The notes: generated by a model not told the origin, from the letters alone. 54,096 nt of DNA from Burkholderiales bacterium (GCA_025352105.1 JANXUB010000220.1:1-54096); one strand, 5' to 3'. Shown: positions 9,427 to 19,308, numbered from the stretch's first letter. A program made the numbers and translations.

Positions 9427-9510
9427 AGGGCTCACGATGCGGCGCGTTCGCGGTTTCCGCGACCGTGCCGCTCATGCATACTTCATCGCTTCCGAGTTCT
9501 GACGTCAATC

Positions 9511-9798
9511 ATGGAAGCGTTCGTTTTCGTCGCGCACAATATGGTGAAGCTGATTGGTATCCTGTACGTCGTTCAGTTGCTGGTGGGTGCTTTTAATTGG
9601 TCGGCCCGTGATACAAACGTGATCTATCGCTTGCTGCGCTTTCTCACGTCGCCGGTGACCCGCGCCGTTCGCGCCGTGACGCCAGCGGCCGTTTCCGACA
9701 AGTATGTGCCGGTGGTTGCCTTCGGGTTGTTGTTCTGGATATATATCGCGCTGATTGCGCTTCGCTTGTACGCCAGGCGCCCTGAGCTTTTTCAGTAG
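9511..9798 (+). CDS. Small membrane protein, YggT-like
   Basis: 95 residues with two hydrophobic segments (about 5-27 and 67-88) around a basic loop (RFLTSPVTRAVRAVTP). The R-x3-P-x-TRAVR-x3-P pattern resembles YggT-family proteins, but the match is weak and I do not assign a function. It begins 84 nt after acs. The acs-TPR-DUF4212-symporter context suggests an accessory role in the acetate cluster. A perfect hairpin TCGCGG TTT CCGCGA (9448-9462) lies in the gap with no U-tract. Confidence 0.7.
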   Translation: MEAFVFVAHNMVKLIGILYVVQLLVGAFNWSARDTNVIYRLLRFLTSPVTRAVRAVTPAAVSDKYVPVVAFGLLFWIYIALIALRLYARRPELFQ

Positions 9799-9822
9799 TA
9801 GGCCATCACGGTCGCTCCGCGA

Positions 9823-10419
9823 ATGCAAGTCATCAATGCCTGTCATGCATGGTGTTTCACGCAAGTTGCGACCTGCGCGCTGCTGTTCAAAAAGCGTGAA
9901 ATTGCACTGAACAACTACAAAAGGATTCTGACGCGACAGCCTCAGCATGTGCAGACGCTGTCGCGTATGGCCTTTTTGCATGCTGAGGCCGGGAACCGCG
10001 CGCGCGCGATTGCCGGCTTCGATCATGTGCTCGCAATCAACGCACAAGATGCCAATAGCTGGTTCAACTTGGGCTTTTTGCATCAGGAAAACGGTGATCA
10101 CATGATCGCAATCGAGGCGTTCGATCATGCCACCCAAATCAACGCGCGTCATGACCGCGCCTGGTACGGCAAAGGCTTGTCGCTGATCGCTTTGGGCCGT
10201 TACGGGGACGCCATTGTGCCGCTTCAAAAAAGCGCGGAGCTTCAGCCGATGAACCCGTTCGGCCTCATGGCATTAGCGAGAACCTATTTCACGTTGGGCC
10301 AACCTGATCACTGCAAAAATGAGATGCGCAAGCTAGCGGCCTTTGACCCCAAAAATGCGGCGGTACTCGAAGACGAAACCGGCATCAGGATTGGCGTTGA
10401 TCGCTGGTGGCAACGCTAG
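9823..10419 (+). CDS. Tetratricopeptide repeat protein
   Basis: 198 residues with at least three TPR units (roughly 34-67, 68-101 and 102-135): ALNNYKRILTRQPQH, AIAGFDHVLAINAQD, AIEAFDHATQINARH and AIVPLQKSAELQPMN are the second helices. There is no signal peptide. A TPR protein between acs and a DUF4212/symporter pair is an arrangement I associate with betaproteobacteria; its partner is unknown. Its TAG stop (10417-10419) lies inside the CTAG target duplicated by the MITE at 10420-10577, so the insertion preserved the stop codon. Confidence 0.85.
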   Translation: MQVINACHAWCFTQVATCALLFKKREIALNNYKRILTRQPQHVQTLSRMAFLHAEAGNRARAIAGFDHVLAINAQDANSWFNLGFLHQENGDHMIAIEAFDHATQINARHDRAWYGKGLSLIALGRYGDAIVPLQKSAELQPMNPFGLMALARTYFTLGQPDHCKNEMRKLAAFDPKNAAVLEDETGIRIGVDRWWQR

Positions 10420-10577
10420 GGAAACGCTGAACAAATCGCCACGCGCATCGCATCCTTGATTGGGGCGAATCGCTTCGCCGAAAATGCTCGCAATAGCCCG
10501 CTATTGCTGCGCTTTTCGTCTCGCGCTTCATCCCAGATCAAGGCGCGCTGCATCGTGTCGCCTTATTCAGCGTCTCC
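10420..10577. mobile_element. IS5-like MITE, 158 bp, with CTAG duplication
   Basis: Flanked on both sides by CTAG (10416-10419 and 10578-10581). Terminal inverted repeats begin GGAAACGCTGAACAAATCGC and, on the other strand, GGAGACGCTGAATAAGGCG. The interior is also self-complementary (CTTGAT..GGG with CCC..ATCAAGG, and GCAATAG CCCG CTATTGC at the tip), so the whole unit can form one long hairpin. It encodes nothing. Short length, TIRs and a YTAR-type target duplication are the hallmarks of MITEs mobilised by IS5-group transposases; no transposase gene is in this window. Confidence 0.85.
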
Positions 10578-10748
10578 CTAGCCCATCTCCACACGACTGT
10601 TGTGGAGGATGCAACTCCCATTGACTAATCAACAAAGTCGGTTACGCTCCATCCGACAAACGTAAGCATTCCGTCAGTTTCGAATTTGACTGACCGGCGA
10701 TGTACAAGGCGCGAAGTAGCGGGGCGCAGAACATCAGGGGTAAGACGC

Positions 10749-11012
10749 ATGCAATTGACCGACGGGCACCGTGAATATTGGCGGCGAAATCTCCGTATCA
10801 CGGCCGTTTTGTTGCTGATCTGGTTTGTCGTCACGTTCGTCGTGGCCTACTTTGCGCGCGAACTTTCCACCTTTATTTTTTTTGGCTGGCCGTTCTCGTT
10901 CTGGATGGCGGCGCAGGGCGCGTTGATCGTGTACTGCGTGCTCATCTGGTATTACGCACGCACCATGAATCGTCTCGATCACGAATACGGCGTTGACGAG
11001 GCCGAAGAATAA
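10749..11012 (+). CDS. DUF4212 small subunit of sodium:solute symporter
   Basis: 87 residues with two transmembrane helices (about 14-35 and 45-70). The pattern HREYWRRNLRITAVLLLIWF followed by FFGWPFSFWMAAQGALIVYC is characteristic of DUF4212 proteins, which accompany VC_2705-type symporters. The stop codon overlaps the next start by one base (TAATG), so the two are translationally coupled and probably form one transporter. The chosen ATG (10749) begins at the conserved part. Upstream, 10587-10607 is a hairpin (CTCCACA/TGTGGAG). Confidence 0.92.
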   Translation: MQLTDGHREYWRRNLRITAVLLLIWFVVTFVVAYFARELSTFIFFGWPFSFWMAAQGALIVYCVLIWYYARTMNRLDHEYGVDEAEE

Positions 11013-13096
11013 TGGGGTACGTTTCGACGCAGAAAGCGTTCACTGCGCAGCTCAAAACGGTTTACGTCTGGTATACGATCGGCTTTTTGTGCTTCGTCGC
11101 GGTGCTTGCGCTGTTGGAGCAAGTGGGTATGCCGCGCACATGGATCGGCTACATTTTTTTGCTGGCGACGGTGGTGCTCTACGCGGGTATCGGCGTGCTC
11201 AGTCGAACCTCGGACGCGGCAGAATATTACGTGGCTGGTCGTCGCGTTCCTGCTGTGTTCAACGGCATGGCGACTGGGGCTGACTGGATGTCAGCGGCGT
11301 CCTTCATTGGTCTGGCGGGTACGCTTTATCAGCAGGGCTATTCGGGGCTTGCTTTCATCCTCGGGTGGACCGGCGGCTATGTGCTCGTGGCGCTTTTTCT
11401 TGCGCCCTACCTGCGCAAATTCGGGCAGTTCACGATCCCTGATTTCCTGGGTGCACGCTACGGCGGCAACGTGCCGCGCTTCGTGGGTGTTGCAATCGCA
11501 ATTTTGTGTTCGTTTGTATATGTAGTTGCGCAGATTTATGGCGTGGGATTGATTACGGCACGACTCACGAACCTCTCGTTTGAAGTCGGTGTGTTTGTCG
11601 GTTTGGCGGGCATTTTGGTGTGCTCGTTTTTAGGGGGCATGCGCGCGGTCACCTGGACACAAGTGGCGCAGTACATTGTGCTGATCGTGGCCTATATGAT
11701 TCCGGTGGTGTGGTTGTCGATCAAGCACACTCATATCCCAGTGCCTCAACTGGTTTACGGCAGCGTGCTCGAGAAAGTCACGGCGCGCGAAGAGCAGTTG
11801 TTGAACGATCCGAAAGAGATCGAAGTTCGCAAAATATTCGCTGACCGCGCCGCGAGTGCCGAGGTCAAGCTCAAAGGCCTGCCCGGCTCGTTTGTCAGCG
11901 GCAAAGCCGAGGCGCAAAAAGCGCTCGATGAAGCGAAGGCGGGAAGCGGCTCGTATGAGCAAGTCACGACCGCACAGCGCGCCGTCGATACCTATCCAAA
12001 GGATGCCAACGCCGCCAAAATCGCGTGGACGAAGGAGACCGGCCTTAAAAACCGTGCCGCGCCACCGCTTCGGCATGGCGAGGCCTTCCCGGCAGACGAC
12101 GAGAAGAGCCGTGATATCGCGCGCAAGAATTTTTTGGCGCTCATCTTTTGTCTGATGGTCGGCACCGCCGCACTGCCGCACATTTTGATGCGCTACTACA
12201 CCACGCCCAGCGTTCGCGAGGCGCGCAACTCGGTGTTCTGGTCGCTCTTTTTCATCTTTCTGCTTTATTTCACAGCACCCGCGTTGGCGGTGCTGGTGAA
12301 GTTCGACATCTACACGCTGCTGGTGGGCAGTGAGTTCTCGAAATTGCCGGCCTGGGTTAATTCCTGGCAGCGGGTTGACCCAATGCTGCTCTCGATCATT
12401 GACGTCAACAAGGATGGCATTGTGCAGTTGGCAGAGATTTCCATCGGCACCGATATTGTGGTGCTGGCGACACCCGAGATCGCTGGCTTGCCGTATGTGA
12501 TTTCGGGGCTGGTGGCGGCGGGTGGGCTGGCAGCGGCGTTGTCAACCGCGGACGGATTGTTGCTCACGATTGCCAACGCGGTGTCGCATGATCTGTACTA
12601 CAAAATGATCAATCCGAATGCATCAACATCCACCCGAATCAGCGTGTCGAAGGGCTTGTTGCTGGCCGTCGCGCTGTTTGCGGCCTATGTCGCTGCGCAA
12701 AAATCAGCGGACATTCTGTTTTTAGTGTCGGCCGCGTTCTCGCTAGCCGCAGCCGGATTCTTCCCGGCGCTGGTGCTGGGCATTTTCTGGAAGCGGACAA
12801 CAGGCATCGCAGCTGTGCTCGGCATGGTGGCTGGCGTGGCGACGACGTTCTATTACATGGTCACGACGTATCCGTGGTTGCGCGGATTATTTGGCGTGAA
12901 GCGCCCGATTGCTGAGTGCATGTGGTGGGACATTTTGCCAATTTCAGCGGGCGTGTTTGGCGTTCCGCTCGGCTTCGTCATCATCATCTTGGTCAGCCTG
13001 ATCACACCAGCGCCGAAACGGGCTGTTCAGGCGTTGGTTGAGCATGTGCGCTACCCGCGTATCAAAGGCGACACGCTGGATACGAATTCGTTATAG
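11012..13096 (+). CDS. Sodium:solute symporter, VC_2705/ActP-like
   Basis: 694 residues, a multi-spanning inner-membrane symporter related to acetate permease ActP. Family motifs: GMATGADWMSAASFIGLAG, the IPDFLGARYG block and ISGLVAAGGLAAALSTADG with the sodium-site helix. A charged insert of about 110 residues (roughly 245-365) separates two membrane segments, as in this subfamily. Residues 464-475 (DVNKDGIVQLAE) fit an EF-hand calcium loop. With the coupled DUF4212 subunit and acs nearby, a monocarboxylate such as acetate is the likely substrate; this is inferred from context. It is convergent with the GST gene, with an 11-nt gap. Confidence 0.93.
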   Translation: MGYVSTQKAFTAQLKTVYVWYTIGFLCFVAVLALLEQVGMPRTWIGYIFLLATVVLYAGIGVLSRTSDAAEYYVAGRRVPAVFNGMATGADWMSAASFIGLAGTLYQQGYSGLAFILGWTGGYVLVALFLAPYLRKFGQFTIPDFLGARYGGNVPRFVGVAIAILCSFVYVVAQIYGVGLITARLTNLSFEVGVFVGLAGILVCSFLGGMRAVTWTQVAQYIVLIVAYMIPVVWLSIKHTHIPVPQLVYGSVLEKVTAREEQLLNDPKEIEVRKIFADRAASAEVKLKGLPGSFVSGKAEAQKALDEAKAGSGSYEQVTTAQRAVDTYPKDANAAKIAWTKETGLKNRAAPPLRHGEAFPADDEKSRDIARKNFLALIFCLMVGTAALPHILMRYYTTPSVREARNSVFWSLFFIFLLYFTAPALAVLVKFDIYTLLVGSEFSKLPAWVNSWQRVDPMLLSIIDVNKDGIVQLAEISIGTDIVVLATPEIAGLPYVISGLVAAGGLAAALSTADGLLLTIANAVSHDLYYKMINPNASTSTRISVSKGLLLAVALFAAYVAAQKSADILFLVSAAFSLAAAGFFPALVLGIFWKRTTGIAAVLGMVAGVATTFYYMVTTYPWLRGLFGVKRPIAECMWWDILPISAGVFGVPLGFVIIILVSLITPAPKRAVQALVEHVRYPRIKGDTLDTNSL

Positions 13097-13107
13097 CGCG
13101 CCGTCGG

Positions 13108-13722
13108 CTACGCTGACGCTGGGTCCGTCGCCTTGAATGATGGCCGCGCCGAGAGCTTTTTGTAAAGCCGCGCAAGGCTTGGGTGCGCAGTTTCCCACGT
13201 GATGTCTGGGTAGCGAAATTTAAGGTAGCCCAACGCGCAGCCGGCAGCGATATCCGCGAGGCTCAACGCATTACCAACGCAAAATTCACGATCACCCAAT
13301 TCGCGCGCCATCTCGTCGATGCAGGCACCGACTTTCTCGCGTTGACGCGCAATCTGTTTGGCGCTGGATTCGTTTTGGTCTGGCCGAACCGCTTCCAGTC
13401 GCGCGATGATGGCGGCGTCGCACAAGCCATCGGCAATCGCCTCCCAACGCTTGACGGCAATCCGGTCACGCGAGGTGTCGGGAATCAAACGATGCACGGG
13501 CGACAGGCCGTCCAGATATTCAACAATCACTCGCGAATCGAACACGCTCGTGCCGTCGTCCATGATCAGCGCAGGCACTTTTCCGAGCGGATTGGCTTTG
13601 GCGAGATCAGGATTGGGTTTCCACGGATCAGCAAATTCAAGCTCCAGCTCAAGCTTTTTCTCTGCGGCGACGATGCGCACCTTGCGGGCGAAGGGGCTGG
13701 TGGGGGAATGAAGGAGTTTCAT
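13108..13722 (-). CDS. Glutathione S-transferase family protein (YibF-like)
   Basis: 204 residues. The N-terminal thioredoxin-like half contains SPTSPFARKVRIV (active-site Ser/Thr region), NPLGKVPALIMDDG (cis-Pro) and FDSRVIVEYLD, which contacts glutathione. The C-terminal helical half has LSLADIAAGCALGYL. It resembles E. coli YibF-type enzymes; the substrate is unknown. It is a single gene between the convergent symporter and divergent purB. Confidence 0.9.
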   Translation of the reverse strand: MKLLHSPTSPFARKVRIVAAEKKLELELEFADPWKPNPDLAKANPLGKVPALIMDDGTSVFDSRVIVEYLDGLSPVHRLIPDTSRDRIAVKRWEAIADGLCDAAIIARLEAVRPDQNESSAKQIARQREKVGACIDEMARELGDREFCVGNALSLADIAAGCALGYLKFRYPDITWETAHPSLARLYKKLSARPSFKATDPASA

Positions 13723-13837
13723 GGCGCGTCTTCTAATTTTCTAAAGTGAATCTAGCACGTTCGCGCCACCCGGCAAACGAAAACCGACCAGCGTTGATAA
13801 TACCGGCCGAAGCTTGCACTTTTTCGCCGCAATCTGA

Positions 13838-15280
<1,443 letters not shown>

Positions 15281-15288
15281 TGACGAAG

Positions 15289-15404
15289 CAGCTTTTTGAT
15301 GTAGTCCCTATTGCATTGGGGATAGAGCGATATTTATCCATAAGTCGACTTCTATCGAAACGCAACATCATCCCAATTGTGGCGGTCTTTTTAAGAGAAT
15401 GCTG
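15289..15404. repeat. Dyad-symmetric intergenic element, copy E (116 bp)
   Basis: It begins CAGCTTTTTGATGTAG and ends AGAATGCTG. The palindrome AAGTCGACTT is centred exactly at position 58/59. The left arm block CCCTATTGCATTGGGGAT pairs approximately with GCCACAATTGGGAT on the other strand. The right arm is the most diverged of the family. It starts 8 nt behind the purB stop. Confidence 0.65.
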
Positions 15405-15585
15405 TAAACGCACTCCGCTGCCAAATCCCAACACAAGTGCTTTGCGCAGCAGTGTGGTTCTTCCGAATATGGATAGCAAAAACTTGGCTGTTGACAAGCG
15501 GCTTTTTTTGCGTCGCTCGTCCTAGAATCGGCGAACAAACGGATCACCTGTTGATCCGGAAATTTCACTCGGAGGAGAGCCATTC
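15405..15585. other. Region upstream of the cytochrome c / fccB pair
   Basis: No gene seen. It contains a TTGACA (15491-15496) and TAGAAT (15523-15528), but at a 26-bp spacing unsuitable for a sigma-70 promoter. A short hairpin GGATCA CCTGT TGATCC (15541-15557) precedes a strong ribosome binding site GGAGGAGA (15571-15578). Confidence 0.4.
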
Positions 15586-15903
15586 ATGCCCATTCGAACA
15601 TCCCGCTTCGTTGCGATCGCCGTAGCATCTGCGCTGGCAAATTTTGCGTTTTCACAAGCGCCCGCAAGTCCGCATCTCGCGCGCAACCTGGCGGCGCAGT
15701 GCGCGAATTGCCACGGCACCAATGGCAAAAGCGTCGCTGAAGTGCCGTCGCTCGCGGGCCAACCGGCGAGCCTGCTCGTGCAAAAGATGAAGGACTATCG
15801 CGACGGCAAATTGCCCGCGAGCATCATGCATCAGCTCGCCAAGGGCTACAGCGACGAGCAGATGGCGCTGATGGCTGATTATTTTTCCCGGCAACCGAAA
15901 TAA
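15586..15903 (+). CDS. Cytochrome c (c553 type), probable FccA partner
   Basis: 105 residues with a Sec signal peptide (about 1-23, ending AFSQA). A single haem site CANCH (about 39-43) is followed by GTNGKSVAEVPSLAGQP and a distal methionine region (ASIMHQLAKGYSDEQM). This is a class I periplasmic c553-like cytochrome. It lies 6 nt upstream of fccB; in flavocytochrome c sulfide dehydrogenases such a cytochrome accepts electrons from the flavoprotein. The ribosome binding site GGAGGAGA is strong. Confidence 0.88.
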   Translation: MPIRTSRFVAIAVASALANFAFSQAPASPHLARNLAAQCANCHGTNGKSVAEVPSLAGQPASLLVQKMKDYRDGKLPASIMHQLAKGYSDEQMALMADYFSRQPK

Positions 15904-15909
15904 GGAGGG

Positions 15910-17202
15910 ATGAAGATGAACACAATTAATCGTCGTGATTTCGCAAAATCCGTCGGCGCTTTGTCGCTCGTTAGCGCGGCAGGAATCACCGGCTGCGCCA
16001 GCATCGGCGGCGCGGCAAAACCAAAGGTTGTCGTCGTCGGCGGTGGCTATGGCGGCGCGACCGCAGCCAAATACATCGCGATGTGGAGCGAAGGAAAAAT
16101 CGACGTCACACTGGTCGAGCGTGACGCGCAATTCGTGTCCTGCCCGTTGTCAAATCTCGTGCTCGGTGGCTCCAAATCCATCGGCGATATTTCGGTGGCT
16201 TACGGTGGCCTCGCCAAATACGGCGTCAAGCAAATCAAGGGTGAGGCGACGGGTTTCGACGCGACGAAAAAAACGCTGTCGCTCGCTGACGGCACAACGC
16301 TCGCCTATGACCGTTTGATCTTGTCGCCGGGCATTGATTTCATGCTCGAATCCCTGCCCGGACTTGCCAGTGCGGCAGCGCGCAACAAAGTGCTTGCCGC
16401 ATGGAAAGCCGGCCCGGAAACGGTCGCGTTGCGCAACCAACTGGTCGCGATGAAAGACGGCGGCGTTTACGCCATTCACATCCCTAAAGCGCCGTATCGC
16501 TGCCCACCGGGGCCGTACGAACGCGCTTGTCAGGTCGCGTGGTATTTCCAGCAGGCCAAACCAAAATCGAAGGTCATCATCCTCGACGCCAACGAAGATG
16601 TGACCTCGAAAAAAGGTCTCTTCACCAAAGCGTGGAACGGTCAGTTCAAGGGCTTGGTCGAGTATCGAAACAATCAGGAAATTCAGGACGTCGACGCCAA
16701 CACCAACACGCTCAAAATGACCTTCGGCGAAGATTTCAAAGCCGACGTACTCAACGTGTTGCCCCCGATGCGCGCAGGCAATATTGCTACGCAAAATGGC
16801 CTTAATAACGCCAACAATCGCTGGTGCCAGATCGACTGGCTGACCTACGAATCAACCGCCGTGCCGAACGTGCATATCCTCGGCGACGCACTGCAGATCG
16901 CGCCCGCCATGCCCAAGTCCGGCCACATGGCGAACCAGCACGGCAAGGTCTGCGCCGCCGCTGTCGTCGCCCTGCTGACTGGTGATGTCGTCAACGCAAC
17001 CCCGATGGTCGCCAACACCTGCTACAGCTTCATCGATGACAAAAATGTTGTGCATGTGTCGTCTGTGCATCGCTACGACGTGGCACAGAAAACGATGGTC
17101 ACGGTAGCGGGCGCTGGCGGGCTCTCCGCCGAGCAAAACGCGCTCGAAGGCGTGTATGCAAATAGCTGGGCGAAGAACATCTGGGCGGACATGCTCACGT
17201 AA
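15910..17202 (+). CDS. fccB: Flavocytochrome c sulfide dehydrogenase, flavin subunit
   Basis: 430 residues. An FAD-binding Rossmann motif VVVVGGGYGGATAAKYI follows the signal sequence; then come VERDAQFVSCPLSNLVLGG (redox Cys), the APYRCPPGPYERACQVAWYF block (second redox Cys) and the C-terminal NTCYSFI domain, all typical of FccB/SoxF. The N-terminus carries a twin-arginine motif (NRRDFAKSVG) and a lipobox-like ITGC, suggesting Tat export and possible lipidation. It would oxidise sulfide and pass electrons to the adjacent cytochrome. A good terminator follows. Confidence 0.93.
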   Translation: MKMNTINRRDFAKSVGALSLVSAAGITGCASIGGAAKPKVVVVGGGYGGATAAKYIAMWSEGKIDVTLVERDAQFVSCPLSNLVLGGSKSIGDISVAYGGLAKYGVKQIKGEATGFDATKKTLSLADGTTLAYDRLILSPGIDFMLESLPGLASAAARNKVLAAWKAGPETVALRNQLVAMKDGGVYAIHIPKAPYRCPPGPYERACQVAWYFQQAKPKSKVIILDANEDVTSKKGLFTKAWNGQFKGLVEYRNNQEIQDVDANTNTLKMTFGEDFKADVLNVLPPMRAGNIATQNGLNNANNRWCQIDWLTYESTAVPNVHILGDALQIAPAMPKSGHMANQHGKVCAAAVVALLTGDVVNATPMVANTCYSFIDDKNVVHVSSVHRYDVAQKTMVTVAGAGGLSAEQNALEGVYANSWAKNIWADMLT

Positions 17203-17222
17203 GCTGGCGCTCGACCGCGCTC

Positions 17223-17256
17223 AAAAGCCCGTTCACGAAAGTGACGGGCTTTTTTG
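17223..17256 (+). terminator. Rho-independent terminator after fccB
   Basis: AAAAGCCCGTTCAC, GAAA loop, GTGACGGGCTTTTTT: a stem with one bulged base and a U-tract, 20 nt after the fccB stop. Confidence 0.9.
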
Positions 17257-17427
17257 TTGTGCCTATGCGACAGCGGCATCAAGCCTCGTACGACGTTGAC
17301 GCTTCGCGTGAGCGGTTTGTTTTGGTGCATCGGCCCCGCCCGCGTCGAACCAACCCGCTTCAGGTTGCGCGGATCACCCAATCGACCACATCAAGTCCTC
17401 TGCCGAATCAATTGAAAACATGGAAGT

Positions 17428-17537
17428 TTTTGCAAAATCATGCATTTCATGAAACGCTATTCCAAATGTTGCAATGCACGACGTAAAAGCGAATTTCACA
17501 AAGCGGAAAAATCAATGGAATGAAAACGGCTTGCAAA
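17428..17537. promoter_or_regulatory. Possible regulator sites TTTTGCAAAA / TTGCAAA
   Basis: A perfect 10-bp palindrome TTTTGCAAAA at 17428-17437 and a half-matching TTGCAAA at 17531-17537 lie upstream of the aceA promoter. TTTGCAAA-type motifs are bound by RamB/ScfR-like regulators of acetate and glyoxylate genes in other bacteria. The assignment is by motif resemblance only. Confidence 0.35.
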
Positions 17538-17570
17538 CCATTGTTTTAATGAGCTTTTTTTGGAATTGTT

Positions 17571-17599
17571 TTGCGCTTTCCATTGAAATCGCCTATGCT
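17571..17599 (+). promoter_or_regulatory. Putative aceA promoter
   Basis: TTGCGC (17571-17576), a 17-bp spacer and TATGCT (17594-17599), about 130 bp before the aceA start. Both hexamers are imperfect but the spacing is ideal. Confidence 0.45.
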
Positions 17600-17727
17600 G
17601 CGAAGCAACAACAAGATGCTTTGACGCTTCCACCGCAGCAACACGCAAACGGAGGCCTGAAAAAGTGAGGAACGTTTTTCAGAGACAGTTTTGTCTCGAC
17701 TCATCTGCAAAGGTATAGGTAATCATC

Positions 17728-19074
17728 ATGACGCAATCTGCAAAAGTTCTGGCCCAAATGGCCGCCGCGACCACCGCCCTCGAAAAAGACTGGGCGACCA
17801 ATCCGCGCTGGAAAGGCGTCAAGCGCAACTACAGCGCGGCTGACGTCGTGCGCCTGCGTGGCACGACCGGTATCGAACACACGCTCGCCAAAAACGGCGC
17901 AGAAAAGTTGTGGAATTCGATCAACACTGAGCCATTCGTTAACTCGCTCGGCGCGTTGACCGGCAATCAGGCGATGCAGCAAGTCAAAGCCGGATTAAAG
18001 GCGATTTATCTGTCGGGTTGGCAGGTTGCGGGTGATGCGAATCTGGCCGGTGAAATGTATCCCGACCAGTCGTTGTATCCAGTCAACTCGGTGCCGTCCG
18101 TGGTCAAACGCATCAACAACACTTTGATGCGCGCTGATCAGATTCAGTGGATGGAAGGTAAGGACGACATCGACTACATGCAGCCCATCGTTGCTGATGC
18201 TGAGGCCGGTTTCGGCGGCGTGTTGAATGCGTTCGAACTCATGAAATCGATGATCGACGCGGGTGCGGCGGGCGTTCACTTCGAAGACCAATTGGCCAGC
18301 GTGAAGAAATGCGGCCACATGGGCGGCAAGGTGCTCGTGCCAACACGCGAAGCCGTGGAGAAGCTCTATGCGGCTCGATTTGCGGCGGACGTGATGGGTA
18401 CGCCGACAGTGCTCCTCGCTCGCACCGATGCTGAAGCAGCCGATTTGCTGACCAGCGACGTTGATGAAAATGATCGTCCGTTCTGCACCGGCGAGCGCAC
18501 GATGGAAGGCTTCTACAAGACGCGTCCGGGCTTTGATCAGGCGCTATCGCGCGGTCTGGCGTATGCCGCCGTTGCCGACTTGATCTGGTGTGAAACCGGC
18601 AAGCCTGATCTTAAATTTGCGCGTGATTTTGCTGAAGGTATTCAGAAGAAATTCCCCGGCAAGATGCTGGCGTACAACTGCTCGCCATCGTTCAACTGGA
18701 AGAAAAATCTCGACGAATCGACGATTGCCAAATTCCAGCGCGAGCTCGGCGCGATGGGCTACAAATTCCAGTTCATCACGCTCGCTGGCTTCCACAGCTT
18801 GAACTACTCGATGTTCAACTTGGCCCACGGTTACGCGCGCAACAACATGACGGCGTTCGTTGAGTTGCAGGAAGCTGAATTCGCGGCGGCTGCGCATGGC
18901 TTCACCGCTGTGAAACATCAGCGCGAAGTCGGCACCGGTTACTTTGACGCTGTGACGCAAGTGATCCAGGGTGGCCAAAGCTCGACGACGGCACTGCACG
19001 GTTCGACCGAAGATGAGCAATTCTTTGATGAGAAGAAGCCAGCTTTGAAATTAGCCGTTGGCCAAAACGACTAG
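17728..19074 (+). CDS. aceA: Isocitrate lyase
   Basis: Splits isocitrate into succinate and glyoxylate, the first glyoxylate-shunt step. It has 448 residues, the usual length of the short form. The catalytic loop [10 protein letters not shown] (about 191-200) is intact. Other blocks: [12 protein letters not shown] (metal site), [24 protein letters not shown] and YNCSPSFNW. It complements acs for growth on acetate; malate synthase is not in this window. A GGGCTGC/GCAGCCC hairpin (19088-19108) follows the stop but lacks a U-tract. Confidence 0.97.
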   Translation: MTQSAKVLAQMAAATTALEKDWATNPRWKGVKRNYSAADVVRLRGTTGIEHTLAKNGAEKLWNSINTEPFVNSLGALTGNQAMQQVKAGLKAIYLSGWQVAGDANLAGEMYPDQSLYPVNSVPSVVKRINNTLMRADQIQWMEGKDDIDYMQPIVADAEAGFGGVLNAFELMKSMIDAGAAGVHFEDQLASVKKCGHMGGKVLVPTREAVEKLYAARFAADVMGTPTVLLARTDAEAADLLTSDVDENDRPFCTGERTMEGFYKTRPGFDQALSRGLAYAAVADLIWCETGKPDLKFARDFAEGIQKKFPGKMLAYNCSPSFNWKKNLDESTIAKFQRELGAMGYKFQFITLAGFHSLNYSMFNLAHGYARNNMTAFVELQEAEFAAAAHGFTAVKHQREVGTGYFDAVTQVIQGGQSSTTALHGSTEDEQFFDEKKPALKLAVGQND

Positions 19075-19169
19075 TCGTACGCATGAAGGGCTGCTTGAGG
19101 CGCAGCCCGACGACGGAAGGGTCTAGGGTTTTCCCTGCACCAAAAGAGTGAGTAACGCCCAAAAAAGGC

Positions 19170-19197
19170 TTGCAAGTCTTATACAGGACTCTATAAT
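19170..19197 (+). promoter_or_regulatory. Strong putative promoter of an intergenic transcript
   Basis: TTGCAA (19170-19175), a 16-bp spacer and a perfect TATAAT (19192-19197). No protein-coding gene follows on this strand; a terminator hairpin is found about 40-75 bp downstream. Confidence 0.65.
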
Positions 19198-19203
19198 CCG
19201 TCT

Positions 19204-19285
19204 TGATTTCCTCGAGGAGGAGGGAACCCTTCAGCCCGCGCCGCGTTCACCGTTACAGGTTGCGCCCGCGGGCTTTTTTCTTTTT
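19204..19285 (+). ncRNA. Candidate small RNA between aceA and the spermidine-synthase-like gene
   Basis: Predicted transcript of about 75-80 nt from the promoter at 19170-19197 to an intrinsic terminator: AGCCCGCG (19233-19240) pairs with CGCGGGCT (19267-19274), followed by TTTTTTCTTTTT. The 5' part is rich in GGA (GAGGAGGAGGGAA), which could bind CsrA/RsmA-type proteins. No open frame of useful size is present. I do not recognise it as a named RNA family. Confidence 0.55.
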
Positions 19286-19308
19286 AGGGTTCGGTACCAG
19301 TAGTCATT

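Larger units (their letters stand above)
17257..17727. other. Long leader/regulatory region upstream of aceA
   Basis: About 470 bp with no credible gene. It is clearly more AT-rich than its surroundings and holds the proposed aceA promoter and inverted TTTTGCAAAA-type sites. A 64-residue frame at 17474-17668 overlaps the promoter and looks spurious. Confidence 0.5.

Noticed and set aside
15491-15528. TTGACA/TAGAAT as a promoter for the cytochrome c gene
   Set aside because: A spacing of 26 bp is outside the range used by sigma-70.
17474-17668. 64-residue open frame upstream of aceA
   Set aside because: It overlaps the proposed aceA promoter, has no ribosome binding site and no similarity to known families.
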